Assembly: GCA_023079485.1 (NCBI GenBank)
Contig: CM041084.1
Location: 18,876,609 to 18,940,608, forward strand
From: Archilochus colubris
Lineage: Eukaryota; Chordata; Aves; Apodiformes; Trochilidae
DNA: 64,000 bases
Direction: 5' to 3'
Numbering within the stretch: the stretch's first letter is position 1; each line of letters begins with the position of its first letter. Shown here piece after piece: positions 24,035 through 35,934 of the stretch. A program made the translations under genes and the position numbers. The notes under the pieces were generated by a model. The model did no database searches and was not told the DNA's origin. It saw only the letters and a list, made by a program, of their open reading frames with translations.

Positions 24035-27000
24035 GAAGGTGACACTCAGGTACAAGAGATAAAAGCAGTAATTTTATTTTATGTGGCTCAATAAAATTAA
24101 CTTTTATTTCTGGCTGGACTTGGACTTACAGTACTTTGTTGTGCAAGGAATTTAAACTTCAGAATCAACTTCTATTTAGATTCTTCTGCAATTTTTACAT
24201 ATGCGAGATACAGGGATAAAGCTTGCAAGAGCAAGAGTGTTTCATGAAAACTTCATTGCTGCTTCACTGTGGCTCTTAATTAATATAATCAACAGAAGAT
24301 AATAACCTAATGCAGTATGTTTCCCATCATAAACAGAGATATAGTTGTCAGTGCAATAAGTAAATGTGCACTATTTCTCTCTACGTGTCTGTGGGTCCAT
24401 GAACATGCATGTCTACTCACACATGTCTGTAGGCTGAGTCTGCAATGCAGTTTGCATTTGGGAAGCTATTTAAAATCTGACTTTTATTGTTATAAAACCA
24501 TTGTACCAGCAGATGATTAAAACTTGCCTTAGGGCTCTGTTCAGCTGGAGACAATGCAGAGGTAAGTAGGTGATGCTCCCTTGCTGACTTTCGTGTTTCC
24601 AAATACATTTCTCAGCATCACTTAGATTGTTCCAGGTCAAAAATGAGGATGCTCTTTTCCAAACTGCTGATGTCTGACTGTCAGACTCATCCCGGGTTGA
24701 CTTTCCCTAAATATTTGATTTCTTTATTTTACCTACTGACCTGTAATCCTGACATGATAAGGTCCAGGACATGAGGTCCAGGAGTGGCTGTGTCACTTCA
24801 CCTCTCTGCATTGAACTGAGGATGGACTCCAGCCCCTTGAGTGGTTCTCTGGGAAACTGCTCTGAAGGTCTCCTCGTTGTTTTCTGGGTGGCACCATGCA
24901 GACTCCTCTCATGTAAAGTGTCCTCTAAGTGGTCAGTTGCTATGAATTCCCTTTTCCAACCTTTGAGTGTAGAAGCTATAATTACTTTCAAGAAATCTCC
25001 ACTTCCTTGAATAGTCACAAGTAATTGCTTGTGCATTGAATTCCTATTATGTCCCTAGCTTTGTCCCTAGCTCTTTAGCCTGAATATCACCAGGATGCAT
25101 TTTGAAACATTTTTCTACATGTTCTCTTTTCCAGTCATAGTAACTACTTATTTCTATGTAAGTTTAGTAGTAAGAGTTTTAAAGCTGCTTTCAACTTTTA
25201 TTTTTGTTACGATTTTTTCTCTGCAGGCAAAATTTTACCTAATTAATGCTGACTATAGAATTGCTGGGTTCCTTCACTGGGTTTTGTAAATGTAATGAAG
25301 AACAGAGTTTGAGTTCAATCCCAGATTTTCTTTTTTTTATGGCTAGGTCATTGCCAAGATGCTATAGAAGCACTTTGATTAAAATAAAAATAAAATGTTA
25401 CTGAAAGCAGGAAAACTGGGTACTAAAATAAAGCTATTTAGCATGTCATAATCTTCTAAATTTCAGCTACCTGCTGTGCAAACCTGGGCTAAAAATGGCT
25501 TCTCCAAAATGTGATCCAGTCCCACAGGAAATATGCTAGCATTATAAAGGTAATGTTAAACTTTGTACATTGTTTGCACAATGTGATCCAGACCATTTCC
25601 AACTATTTTGCTGAAGACTTAATTTATGGTCTGTGAAGAGGAAATGTCTTTCATTGAAACTATTCTCCTGCTTCATCTTTCAGCCCTAGTCAGTTTTCTT
25701 CGTAAAGTTTTACTTGTTGGTGTTTATTAATCTACCTTTGACAAGACAATTCATTTTAGCTCATCTATACCTGTAGGTTGATGGTCTTTGTTCTGGCATA
25801 TTGTACAAGTTGTTTTTGATGTCAGTCCTCTGAAAACATGGAAAATAGTATTAAAGACGTTTTAGTGAAAGGTTTGTGATAAACATGGCTGTACTTAGTG
25901 TGGTTAAAGCAGCAATTTGTGTTCAGCTAATGACTGTTTAGTGCTGAAGTTTAGCACATCTCACAGGTGGACATCAGCTAATGAACACAAGCTGGTTGAA
26001 ATGTAGTAGCTGTTTATCCTCTCAAGAAAAACAAACAAAAACCCAAACGATTTTTGTCCCAGAAAGACTGGGAAAAGCTTTTAAACTAGGCAATTTTGCA
26101 GACATGTTGTCATTCCTCATATTAAAAATATTTCTCCACCACTTGGCCATAGCTGTAGGAGCTGTGAATAGTGATTCAGTAAAGGACCATGTTCTGTGGC
26201 TAATTTGTTCAAAAGTCCTGACACAGAGCACTAAATGAGCAATACTCTGTCAGGCACAAAGTCAAGTCATTAAAATTGCACACTTGCACATTTTAGCACA
26301 GGAGGAGTACTATTCCTTGTAGGTCAGGTTTTCTATTATCAGAATGATTATATTAGTTTCAGTGGGGGTGAGACTGATTTTTTCAGTATAAAATTTTGAT
26401 ATACTGGGTAGGGTCCAGGCTGCTACCCTGCCCAACTTTTTCTGGTAGAGTTGGGCTGCTGAATTCCTTTTTAAAGTAGAATTGCTGCTGCTTCCTAGGA
26501 TGTCTTGTTGATACATTTTGTATGCAACAAATAATTCTGTAAAGTTTCTTTTATGACTTTTGCTTAAATAGTTATCTCTGATGGTGCTATATCTTAGAAA
26601 CTATGAGGAGGTTATATATGCAATAACTAGAAACTTAATCTGGATGAAACAATACTGAATTTTCCAGTGAAAACTTGGACATTTATTTCCTGAAGATCTG
26701 AGTGATTATTTCTCCTGGTTTTATATCTGTGCTTTGAAAATCTTTTCGTGAGCCAGCAGACAGGTGATCTGCTCAGTCAGCCACAGCTTTGCACTCTGAG
26801 ACATGACAGGCAGAAGAAAGGAGAGAAAACAGGACAACAAAGCATGAATCTGTCATACCCAGTTGAGAAGTGCTTGTGATGTTTTTTTTTATTTTATTTT
26901 CTAGTTCTTCAAACATCACTTGTCAAATAATTTAGAAACATTTATTCTGTAGCCCATGTTGACTCCATGCAGCAGAATTCAATGAGGGTGTGTCAGGGGT

Positions 27001-28098
27001 TTTGAAGCTGCTGCACAGAATCTGAGTTTCACCTTTTGTTTCCTTGGTTGAAAACATTGTCACTGCCAAGAAACTATCAGAGGCAGTAAGTAATTTTTCA
27101 GGGACAGAACTGGAAAGAATATTATGGTCCATAAATATCTCTTTTGGTTCTTGATTCCAAGTAGTCGGTGCTTCATTTTGCTCATGGAGTGAATGTGTTG
27201 TGAAAGGAATCATACATTTATATCTCTACATTCTGACCGAGATCCTACTAATACCACAATGCATCAGATTTTAAATACATTATATATAATGATATGAAAA
27301 GAAAATCCATTGTATGTATTGAGAGTTAATGAATCTTTAATTTCTGTCCTACATATAATGAAGAAGGTGATCAATGCTGTTCAAAATGAAACCAAAAAGT
27401 AAAATGCAATGCCAAAAAATGCTTGGATAAATAAGATCAGGAGTGTCTTATGATGTCTTAGTAGTGTCTTATGTCAAGCCTCCCTTTGCAGAAATACTGA
27501 GAATTGGGAGAATTACAATTCATTAATAACTTATTGGTGACTGAGTAGCTTTTCTTGGCTGTACATGCCATGGATGCAAAACAGATTCATCAGTGACTGA
27601 TGTCTTTTAGCTGTCATTTAAAATTATCAAGTTATTATAACTGGTTTACTGTTGGAAACATGAAGGGGTGAAGTATTGACTTTTTTACTTTCCTTAGGTT
27701 TTTGTCCCTACCAAGAGCTGGCATCCAAGTTTGGCAAGTTATTCACTTTTGTATAAACTACTGGAGGATGGCTCTCAGTATTTTAACCTTATAAATAAGG
27801 TCAAATAAGTCTTGTAGCAGACCAGCTGTTTGTTCTGCCCTGTGCCCTCCTCACCATGTCACCGGCAGCAATCTCTGTGCAGTCGGACTGTGACCCAAAA
27901 CTGAGCAGGACTACAGCTAACACACAAACAAAAGAAGTTTTAACCTTGATCAATTCCCCATCCCAGGTACTGGTATGGCTGATGAATGCAAGCTGCTGCT
28001 CAGTACTAGAGGTCATCTAGGAGAGAGCAAAAAATCTGTCAGAGCTTATTAGTAGAAGATGAATTCCTGGGTAGAGAATCTTTCTTCAGTGATGCTAT

Positions 28099-28142
28099 AG
28101 CATTGTTTTCACTGCTTTTTAGCATTGTTTTCACTGCTTTTT
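28099..28142. repeat. Exact 22-bp tandem duplication
   Basis: The 22-base unit beginning AGCATTGTTTTCACTGC and ending in T5 occurs twice in direct succession (28099-28120 and 28121-28142) without mismatch. It looks like a recent slippage or end-joining duplication. Confidence 0.95.
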
Positions 28143-28160
28143 CCCAGAGTGTAGGACTGG

Positions 28161-28203
28161 TTTTGTTTTATTTTATTATTTTTAATTTATTTTATTTTTT
28201 TCC
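28161..28203. repeat. T/A low-complexity tract (TTTTA)n-like
   Basis: A stretch of TTTTGTTTTATTTTATTA type sequence, 20 nt after the 22-bp duplication. Both may reflect local replication slippage. Confidence 0.85.
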
Positions 28204-29891
28204 TAAATAAAGAATCTAGTTAAATTTGTGCAGATAGCTTTTTTTGGTACAAGGTGTTTTTTTTCCCCATTTTACACTAGAGACAAATGAAGTATCACTC
28301 TTGGTCAAGAACTGTAATAGGAAAAGGAATAATAAAGCTAGATGTCCTACCTTGCTAACACAAGTTTAATTTCATCAGATGCAGACATAGAGGAAGCTCT
28401 GTTGTGGTGTTTCACTCGAGGTGGCCATGTTGCTGCCATGTCACACTAGCCCAGTGTAGATGGGGCTTGAGACAAAGCATAGCAGCTGCTTCACAAAGTC
28501 TGCTGTTGGTAAGAATTTTGAAGTAATTTTTTTGTGAAAGTAGAAGTGTAACCATTAGAATTTAAACTCTTCTGATAATGTTTTGAGCTTGTTCCTCCTC
28601 TACAAGCCAAGCAGCCTAGTGCTTGAAGGAAGTTTGCTAAGATTATTAGGATAAATCTAATTTTGGGATTTTTTGCTATGCAACTTGGGTAAATGTATTT
28701 GAGGTGTGTTAAGATAAGTAGCCTGGATCCTGCCAGCTGTGAAGCCATAGTGAATGAAATAAAACCTGATGAATAAACTGGATGAGATTTTCAGTGCTTT
28801 GTTGTGCTGAACACTATTACTGCAGCTGTCAATAATGAATTAACTACATCAAGGCTAACTTGGACATGTTTAGCTGAATTGCAGGGATGACAGCAGACAA
28901 GTTCATTCCATACTTCCAGAAAATGTGAGAGAAGCTATAATGTGAAGTACTTATCAGAAGATAAACAAAAATTCAGGACCCATCAGCAGCAAAATTGAAT
29001 GGGATTCATGGAGGTTAGGAAAAGCATTGCAATTTGAGATGAGAGTGTGCTAGCCCATGTAGAGTCTGTGGGCCCTTTCCCTTTATTCCACTGAAGATGA
29101 AAAATGGAAAGAAAGATCTAATAAGCCCAAAAAGCAAGGTAGGCCATGGTGTGAATTTACTTGAGCTATACCAATGCCTAACACTTGAGTGTGAAATTCA
29201 GACACAACAGATATCACTGAGGAACATGCCCTTGGTTTGCTGGTCCAAAGATGTCCTGTTCCTTTGCTTTCTTAACAGGGTGAAACTTCCTGGGCTACCT
29301 GGAAAATCAGTGCCTTTTGATTTGACAGTACACAGCTCTATCTTGAGCAAACTTGCCAGGCTCTTACAGAGAACAGAAGTGTTATTAAAATCTGTCATTA
29401 CGTATTTGCCTATTCTGCATGTGTGGCCTTGTAGAAGAAAAAGTTCTTTACTAACAATATCTGCCTCTTGTTTTATATAATCCCTATAACATTAATGGAG
29501 AGATTTTTCAAAATAAGTAATGTATCATTTCATATTAGTGTCTGTTTCTTTCAAGGTAGATATTTAGAAGCAAGCATGAAAACCTCTTTGTCTTGGGTCA
29601 GCAGAGATAACACAGTTTTAAATTTTGGGTTGCATGTGACCTGATTCCATGCGACCTGAAATAATACAAGGTATAAAACCAGCTCTGGTTATAGGTGTTA
29701 ACTAAAAGAAAGGGAGCTTCTTCCATCTCTGATGGCAATTTTTTTCCTTCCTTGTTCCTAACCTGTGGGTATAAACTCATTAGCAATAATAAAGTCATTA
29801 CCTTCAGTATTCAGTATTTTATCTTCCTCCACAGGACTCAAAATATATTTTCTTCATTAAAGAAAAGATTGTGAATGAGAGTGACTACTTC

Positions 29892-29911
29892 AAAAAAAAA
29901 AAAAAAAAAAA
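29892..29911. repeat. A20 homopolymer
   Basis: The longest pure A run in the window. A poly(A) tail of a retrocopy is possible, but the nearest AATAAA is about 100 nt upstream and no gene-like sequence precedes it. Processed retrocopies are also rare in birds because CR1 does not prime on poly(A). Confidence 0.9.
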
Positions 29912-32900
29912 GACATTATAAAAGGAAAGGAAATCATGTTTGAATGCCCTCTGCAAGTAAGCCCAATTAGCAATAAAAGTTCTTTGACTTTACAGGAGAA
30001 CTATGATGGCAATTCTATTAGAATGAAAATAGACAGACTGTTTTCAGTCTTTATCCCTTTAAAATCTTATCACCATTTGCATTTTTTTTTACTATTGAAT
30101 TTCTAACCTATTCATCAAGAGGCAGACACTTTATGCATTAAATTATGCTTTTGTGTGTATATATTCAATAGGTCTTTTCAGTCCTGTAAAGCCTCTATTA
30201 GTCCTATTACAATGTTTGTTTATGTCTCTTCTGTGTCGTGAAGCTTCTTTCTATTCAAGTCTGCATGAAGTAACAACATTTCCTAATTTCATACAGTCTG
30301 GTATGTCAGAGCAACCCACTGAGCAGTTGTTTAGCTGGTGAATTAGCCATATGCATTTGTCAGTCCTTTGCCTATTGTGCTGGGGCAATCACTGTGGGAC
30401 AAGACCCAACTTTCCCATCACAAGAACCCTGTTAGGTGCTCCCCTCCCTCTTTGGCTTCAGAAATAGCACATGCCTAAAATGTCTTTGGTGCCAATGAGG
30501 GCTATCTGTCTTAATTTTAAAACTGATGAATTCAGAGTAGTGGTGTAATTCCCCCACTATCATTAAGCTTTGTCTATCACACATCCTGTGTTGAAGAACA
30601 AGTGAAAATGGTATTTTGGGATACAGGAGGGCAAGAAACTTCTATAGAGCACCGAGTTCTCTCTCTTCTCCTCCACCACTGCAGCAAGTAAGTGCTGTGT
30701 ACTCATGAATCACTTGTATTTGATTTTTTTCCCCACTTAAGATATGGCCACAAGAGGTTGGAAATGCAAGCATTTTTTTACATTTAAAAATTAACATAAT
30801 ATATATGAAGTCCCTGGAGAGGGACTGATTGAGGTTCTTTCTCTAAAAGAGACAGCAGTTTAGTAAAAGCACCAGGACTCCATAACAGATATTTTGTCTG
30901 GAAGGTAAAGTTTTAAAACTTACTGCACATCTCCAGAATGACCATCATTGAAACTGGAAAAATAGTGAGAAATTATTTGTCAACAGATTTAATTGAATGC
31001 ACACTACTAAGTCATTCTTTTAATGATTTGATGAGATGCAAGCAACAAGAAAAGAGACTGAATGAGTTTCAAAGCTTTAGTTCTGCCAGCCAGGCTTTTT
31101 CAAATGGAGAAAAAAGAATGAACTGCCTCTGCTTTTGCAAACTCAAAACATGTAATCCTAATTCCTCCAATTCCTAACTCTAATAGCCACCTTATATAAA
31201 AAAAATAAGAGTCTGGCTAAAGTTAACATCCCATGTTCTGCTCTCAGTAGCAGCACATTGTGTTGTACTGAATTTTATTCAACATAACACTTTGCCAGCC
31301 TTACAGAGGGCCCTAAAAGCTCAGCCTTGACTCCTTTGCAGTTTGGAAGGGTGTTGTGAGGCATAGTATATGAATCACAGAAACCAAAAAAATTTTTTTT
31401 TGCAGCAGAACGCAGCTTTTGACAGATGTTAAAGGCAGCAGGGGGGAAATACCAACCTGAATTTAAATTTTGTGAAGTCAAAATAATTTGCAATAGCTTC
31501 AGAAGGGCAACATGCTGTAGTAGGGTACTGGAATTATTATAATAATAATGTCCTTTTAGATGCAGCAGTAAGTAATGGAGTCTGTGGGGTTAACAAGGAT
31601 AGGAGATATCATAACAATCTGAGATTTGAAACTGCAGCTCAGTCCAGGAAACAAAAGTTACTAAAGCTCCAAGAGCTTTAGAATCAGGCATAATCTAATG
31701 TAGAGAACATTAAAAAAGAATGAACTCCAAATTCTGTTACAGCTTTCTTTATTCTGCTAGCCAGCACTTTTGACTTAAGTCTAAAACATTAGTATTCCAG
31801 TAACAGGAGGCCTTTTCTGGACAGCTATTTCAATAGCTTTTGCCTCATTTTATCCTCTTTTGATACTAAAAGGAGTTGGCTTTTGAAAGTGTGATAATTG
31901 CCACACTAGCTTAAACATGATAAAATAATAATAGATGTATTTTCAGGCAATTGGATAATTTAAGCAGTACTGTAGGATGGTGAGGTATCAGGTTTCACAA
32001 TGTGCTGTGGAATACAGAAGGGGCGACAGCATTATAATGAAAACAGAAAAAATTACTTTATCAGCTCCTGGAAAGTAAAATCACACAGGATGTCACCTCA
32101 ATGTTACAGCTCTGAGTCTCATGATCTGCTTTATAAGTGTGGATTAATAAGCAATGATCTGTTTTATGTTGTCTCTGATCCATTGGGCAGCGGAGAAGCA
32201 AAGGTTTCTTTTCTCACAGGAGCAGAATATAGTGGAAATAACTGAGTGTACATTATTAAGTGTGTTAGTAATATTACTATTACAATCCTCTTGTTCTTCT
32301 GCAGCTAGGTTTAGCCTATGGTCATAGTAGGGTAACATTTTGTTGCAACAAAACCATTGGAAACAAAGTGTTAAGAAGCTGCCATTATCACTAGGTTGTG
32401 CTGCAGAAAATCAGATTCAAGTCTGATATCAACCTTAATGTTTAAATTAATTGCATTCAGCTGACAAGTATTTTAAACAAATACAGTGGACTTTGGTTCC
32501 CTTAGGTAAAACTGGTCAGTAATAATAACAGCATTTGCATATGTTCTTAGTGCTTTGTACCTATTAACTAGTCAATACAACATTAAGAGGTAGATGTGTA
32601 GGCTGCAGTTCTCTTCTATTAGAGACAGAACGAATTGAAAGGCAAATGACTGCCCAAGGCTATGCAATGAGAGATGTTGCAGAACTGGGGTGAAACTGAT
32701 GAGGAATTTATTAGCATGCTGCTTCATTGATGCTACTTGCTCTTCATAAATGGTCAATAAACTAAGAGGAAAACAAAGTTCCTGGTTAATAGAGAGATGA
32801 ACTATAGATTTTAAAAAATTATGTTATTTTTTGCAATCAGAAGATGCTCAATGAAGCTGTAAGTACTTTATTTATTTGTTTATTTGTTTTTAAAGCCGTT

Positions 32901-35873
32901 CTCTGGACTGCATTACTTTTCCATCTCAGTGTGTTAAAAAAACAATCCAAAACAAAAACAAAAAACCAGAAGGAATAGAATCTAGATCATGAAACAAAGT
33001 TGACATGTTGGTAAAAATTCAGCAAGGACCTTTAAAATACCTGAGTGTGCCTGGTGACTTTTTGTCTGTTGCCTTATGTGATGTATCTTTGAGATGATGA
33101 TGAACATGTATTTTATTGACAAGACCAAATCAGGCTTCTGAGGTCTTTATTGGGAATTGTGACTCTTGCTAGCCTGCACCATGATCCTTAATTCCTTGTG
33201 AGGGCAGGATCTGGGAAGTTAGACATCTAAGTCCTGAATGCAACTTTTGTATTTTGTCTCAGACAAATTTAGGGAAAAAGTATTGTTGCTGTTCCATGAA
33301 TTGCAATAAAACTGTCTCAGTTAAGATGAATGTGGAGCTCTGATCTCTTGTCTTTTCATGGGAGACGGGAATGAGATTCATTATTCTTCAGTTGAAGACT
33401 TGATTTTAATGCCTACACGTGGCTCACGTGCCCTGGGCTGTCCCACCTAGCCCCGAGCTATCAGTGCAGTGGGACATGAGTCTCTCTCTCTCTTGGATAC
33501 TTGGTCTTAACTGTAGCCCAAAATAAATGAACTCTGCCCTAGGAATCAGCCATGCAGGTGTCAGCTTCAGCTGAGTTGATCACTATAATTCTCTCCCTAT
33601 AGTCAGGGCAAGGAATGGAGTTATGGGGTGGGATTCATCTGACCCATTTTAAAAGTCTAAATGGGATAAGAAGGATTGCATCCTAGAGTCTACTGAGTAT
33701 TGGCTCATTCACCATGGACTGAAGCAGGCTGGGAGGGCTAACTCTGGTGTGTTTACACTGGAAACATGTGTCATTAATCATAGGAATCTCATTGAGTGTG
33801 ACTGAGCACAGAGCAGCCTGGAGCAGTTTGGGACAGCTGATCTATCACTTTGGTATTGGTTTCTTGGGACACGGCTTTGCATTATGCCTGAATTAAACTG
33901 TAGAATCCCTCTTGTGCCCAAGCCAGTGTGCAAGGAGGAGATTTGCCAGGTACAGTATATTTGGCTGGTCTGTAGGAAATTTTGATTCCTTTTTGGCCAT
34001 TGTAGAGCTAGAGGACAGAAGTGAGGTATTTCTCCTGCATAAAGAAATTATAATCAGTTCAGCTGTTATTTTCAGTCAGAAATTGTGCATCTACACCACT
34101 GATTAATATGACCACTGACTTAACCAATATAAACATGGCTTGCTGAAGAGAAATTATTGCATTAGAAGTTATTAAAGATATACTTTGAAAAGCAATGATT
34201 TTTGAACTGTACTTGTTATTAAAATTTGTCAAAATTGATATCAGGATTTTAATATCCTGCTTGATAATTAAAATTCTGCCTGGCAAAGATTTCCTCTGGG
34301 TCTGCTGTATGGGAGCCAGATATTCCTCCTGAGTTACTGAAGAGCATCATATTCATGCTCTGGTCAGTGAAAGATTGCCACTATTGCTTTTGTCTTGGTA
34401 ATGTTTCAAAAAGATGAGCTTAAAGTTACAAAGAGCAGCTGCCAGCTGAGGAGAAAAATTCATGTTCTCTAGTCTTTGAATCTTCCAGATTGTCTTCAGT
34501 TTCAGGCAAACATGCTTCAGGGTATTCTGTGCTGTCAGATTTTTCATTTGACATTTTCTCAAAGAAAAGCGAGAAGTTTTATAAAAGAAAACAACATCAA
34601 AGAATGATGAGCTCCTTGCAGATGTCAGTGTTGTATGGCACATTTTACATGAATTGCTGGTGTTGTCGACTCTTCTGCTGGAGTGCAGAGAAGAATGGGC
34701 TCTGCTTCAGTTAAATGTTCAGTTCTCGATTCCCCTTAAAATATATGAAGCAAAAGACAGATTATTAAAGAGCAGGCATTGTTTGGAGATTGCCATAGAA
34801 TGAGAACTGCTATTTTACTGTTTTTATAATGATTTCTTATTTTTTCAGACTTTAATTAAAATATCTTTAATGTGGCTTCCTCGGGGAAGAAGGGTCATAG
34901 TAACACACTGCATGTCTCCTTATAGCTTTCCAAATCCTGTTCTGGGTAAGTCTGTTGAGTAATATGAATCCAATGTGACAAAAAGAGAAAGAGCTCTGGA
35001 GAATCATAATTTCCTGTATTGTTTACGAAAATATACAGCCAGGATGAAAAGACAGGCTCTGCTATATCCTTATTGAGAGACAGACTGCAGAGAGAATTCA
35101 CATACCATATAATCTACATGCAACAGAGAAAGCAGCTGCTATCTTGTCTTTTGGAAACATATAATTTGTTGCTCACACCGTATTAGAGGTGAAATTCAAG
35201 TAAGCTGACTTCAAGCTTCTATAGCATAAACAGCTACACCTGAGCTGTTCACCCTGGAGTTCCTTTAGAGTCAGTGGAGGAAAATATGCAAACTGCAGCT
35301 TGTTTTGAATTATAATTTTAGGGTACAGAGAGTGATTTTTAATAAGGGTATCATCAAGAGATTCTATGAAGCTGATGCTTTCAGCAGTCAGGCTGCAAGG
35401 ACAAAGGTATGCCACCAGCATTCTCTTATCTGCTAGAGATATCTCAGACACTCTAGGACGTGTCACATGGCACTAAATGCCTCTGTTTGTGCATCTAAAT
35501 TGAGTTCAACCAGTCCTAAACTCAGTGTTTCCTGGGATTGTCTCCCTCCTCTTATGCCAGTTTCCCAGCAGGAACTCTATGACTGAACACAAAATGCTTT
35601 CCCTAAACTGCTGGGTTACTCCATTTGCTTCTGGGTGCTACCCAGAGTATCTTGGCTGAGTGTCTCTCCCTCTTCCCATGCCACAGTACAGCCCTTGCCC
35701 TTCACAGAAATGAAGACCAAACTCATTATATAAAACTTTTAAAACACACTAACCCAAATTCTATACAGAATCCTTTTGAAGTGTCATGAGCAAGGTGTTG
35801 ACCAACTGTTTCTATCAGACAGAACTTTATTGGAGAAGGAAGAACAGGAAAAAAAAATCAACTAGTACTATTC

Positions 35874-35934
35874 CATGATCTCTCGAGGTATCTTCCAACC
35901 CCTTAACATTCTGTGATTCTCTGATTCTGTGATT
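35874..35934 (+). mobile_element. CR1 LINE 3' terminus, 5'-truncated
   Basis: A short CR1 tail: ATGATCTCTCGAGGTATCTT, CCAACCCC, then terminal repeats CATTCTGTGATTCTCTGATT and CTGTGATT. Only about 60 bp remain, the usual outcome of severe 5' truncation. The octamers have the ATTCTGTG form, unlike the ATTCTATG form of the copies at 42.0 and 47.0 kb, so this belongs to another subfamily. Confidence 0.85.

Larger units (their letters stand above)
18216..35873. other. Gene-free non-coding DNA, first part of the interval downstream of NEBL
   Basis: No frame in this stretch has recognisable domains, codon structure or flanking splice signals. The longest (127 codons, 29097-29480 +) matches nothing I know. 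I see no clear CR1. It contains short A/T runs, a 22-bp tandem duplication at 28099, and two adjacent CAGCTG E-boxes at 20453-20464. The segment at about 22440-22680 is noticeably richer in G+C and purines but lacks the CpG density of a promoter island. Nothing else is identified. Confidence 0.7.

Noticed and set aside
24771..25010. 79-codon + frame and its 109-codon antisense partner
   Set aside because: Both strands are open over the same 240 bp, a sign of locally low stop-codon density rather than coding. No domain is recognised on either strand.
29097..29480. Longest open frame of the window (127 codons, +)
   Set aside because: No domain, signal peptide, splice context or family resemblance. 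A frame of this length is expected by chance in 64 kb, and the flanks look like ordinary spacer DNA.
29892..29911. A20 run as the tail of a processed pseudogene
   Set aside because: No gene-like sequence upstream and no AATAAA at the right distance. Bird LINEs (CR1) do not use poly(A) priming, so retrocopies are rare.
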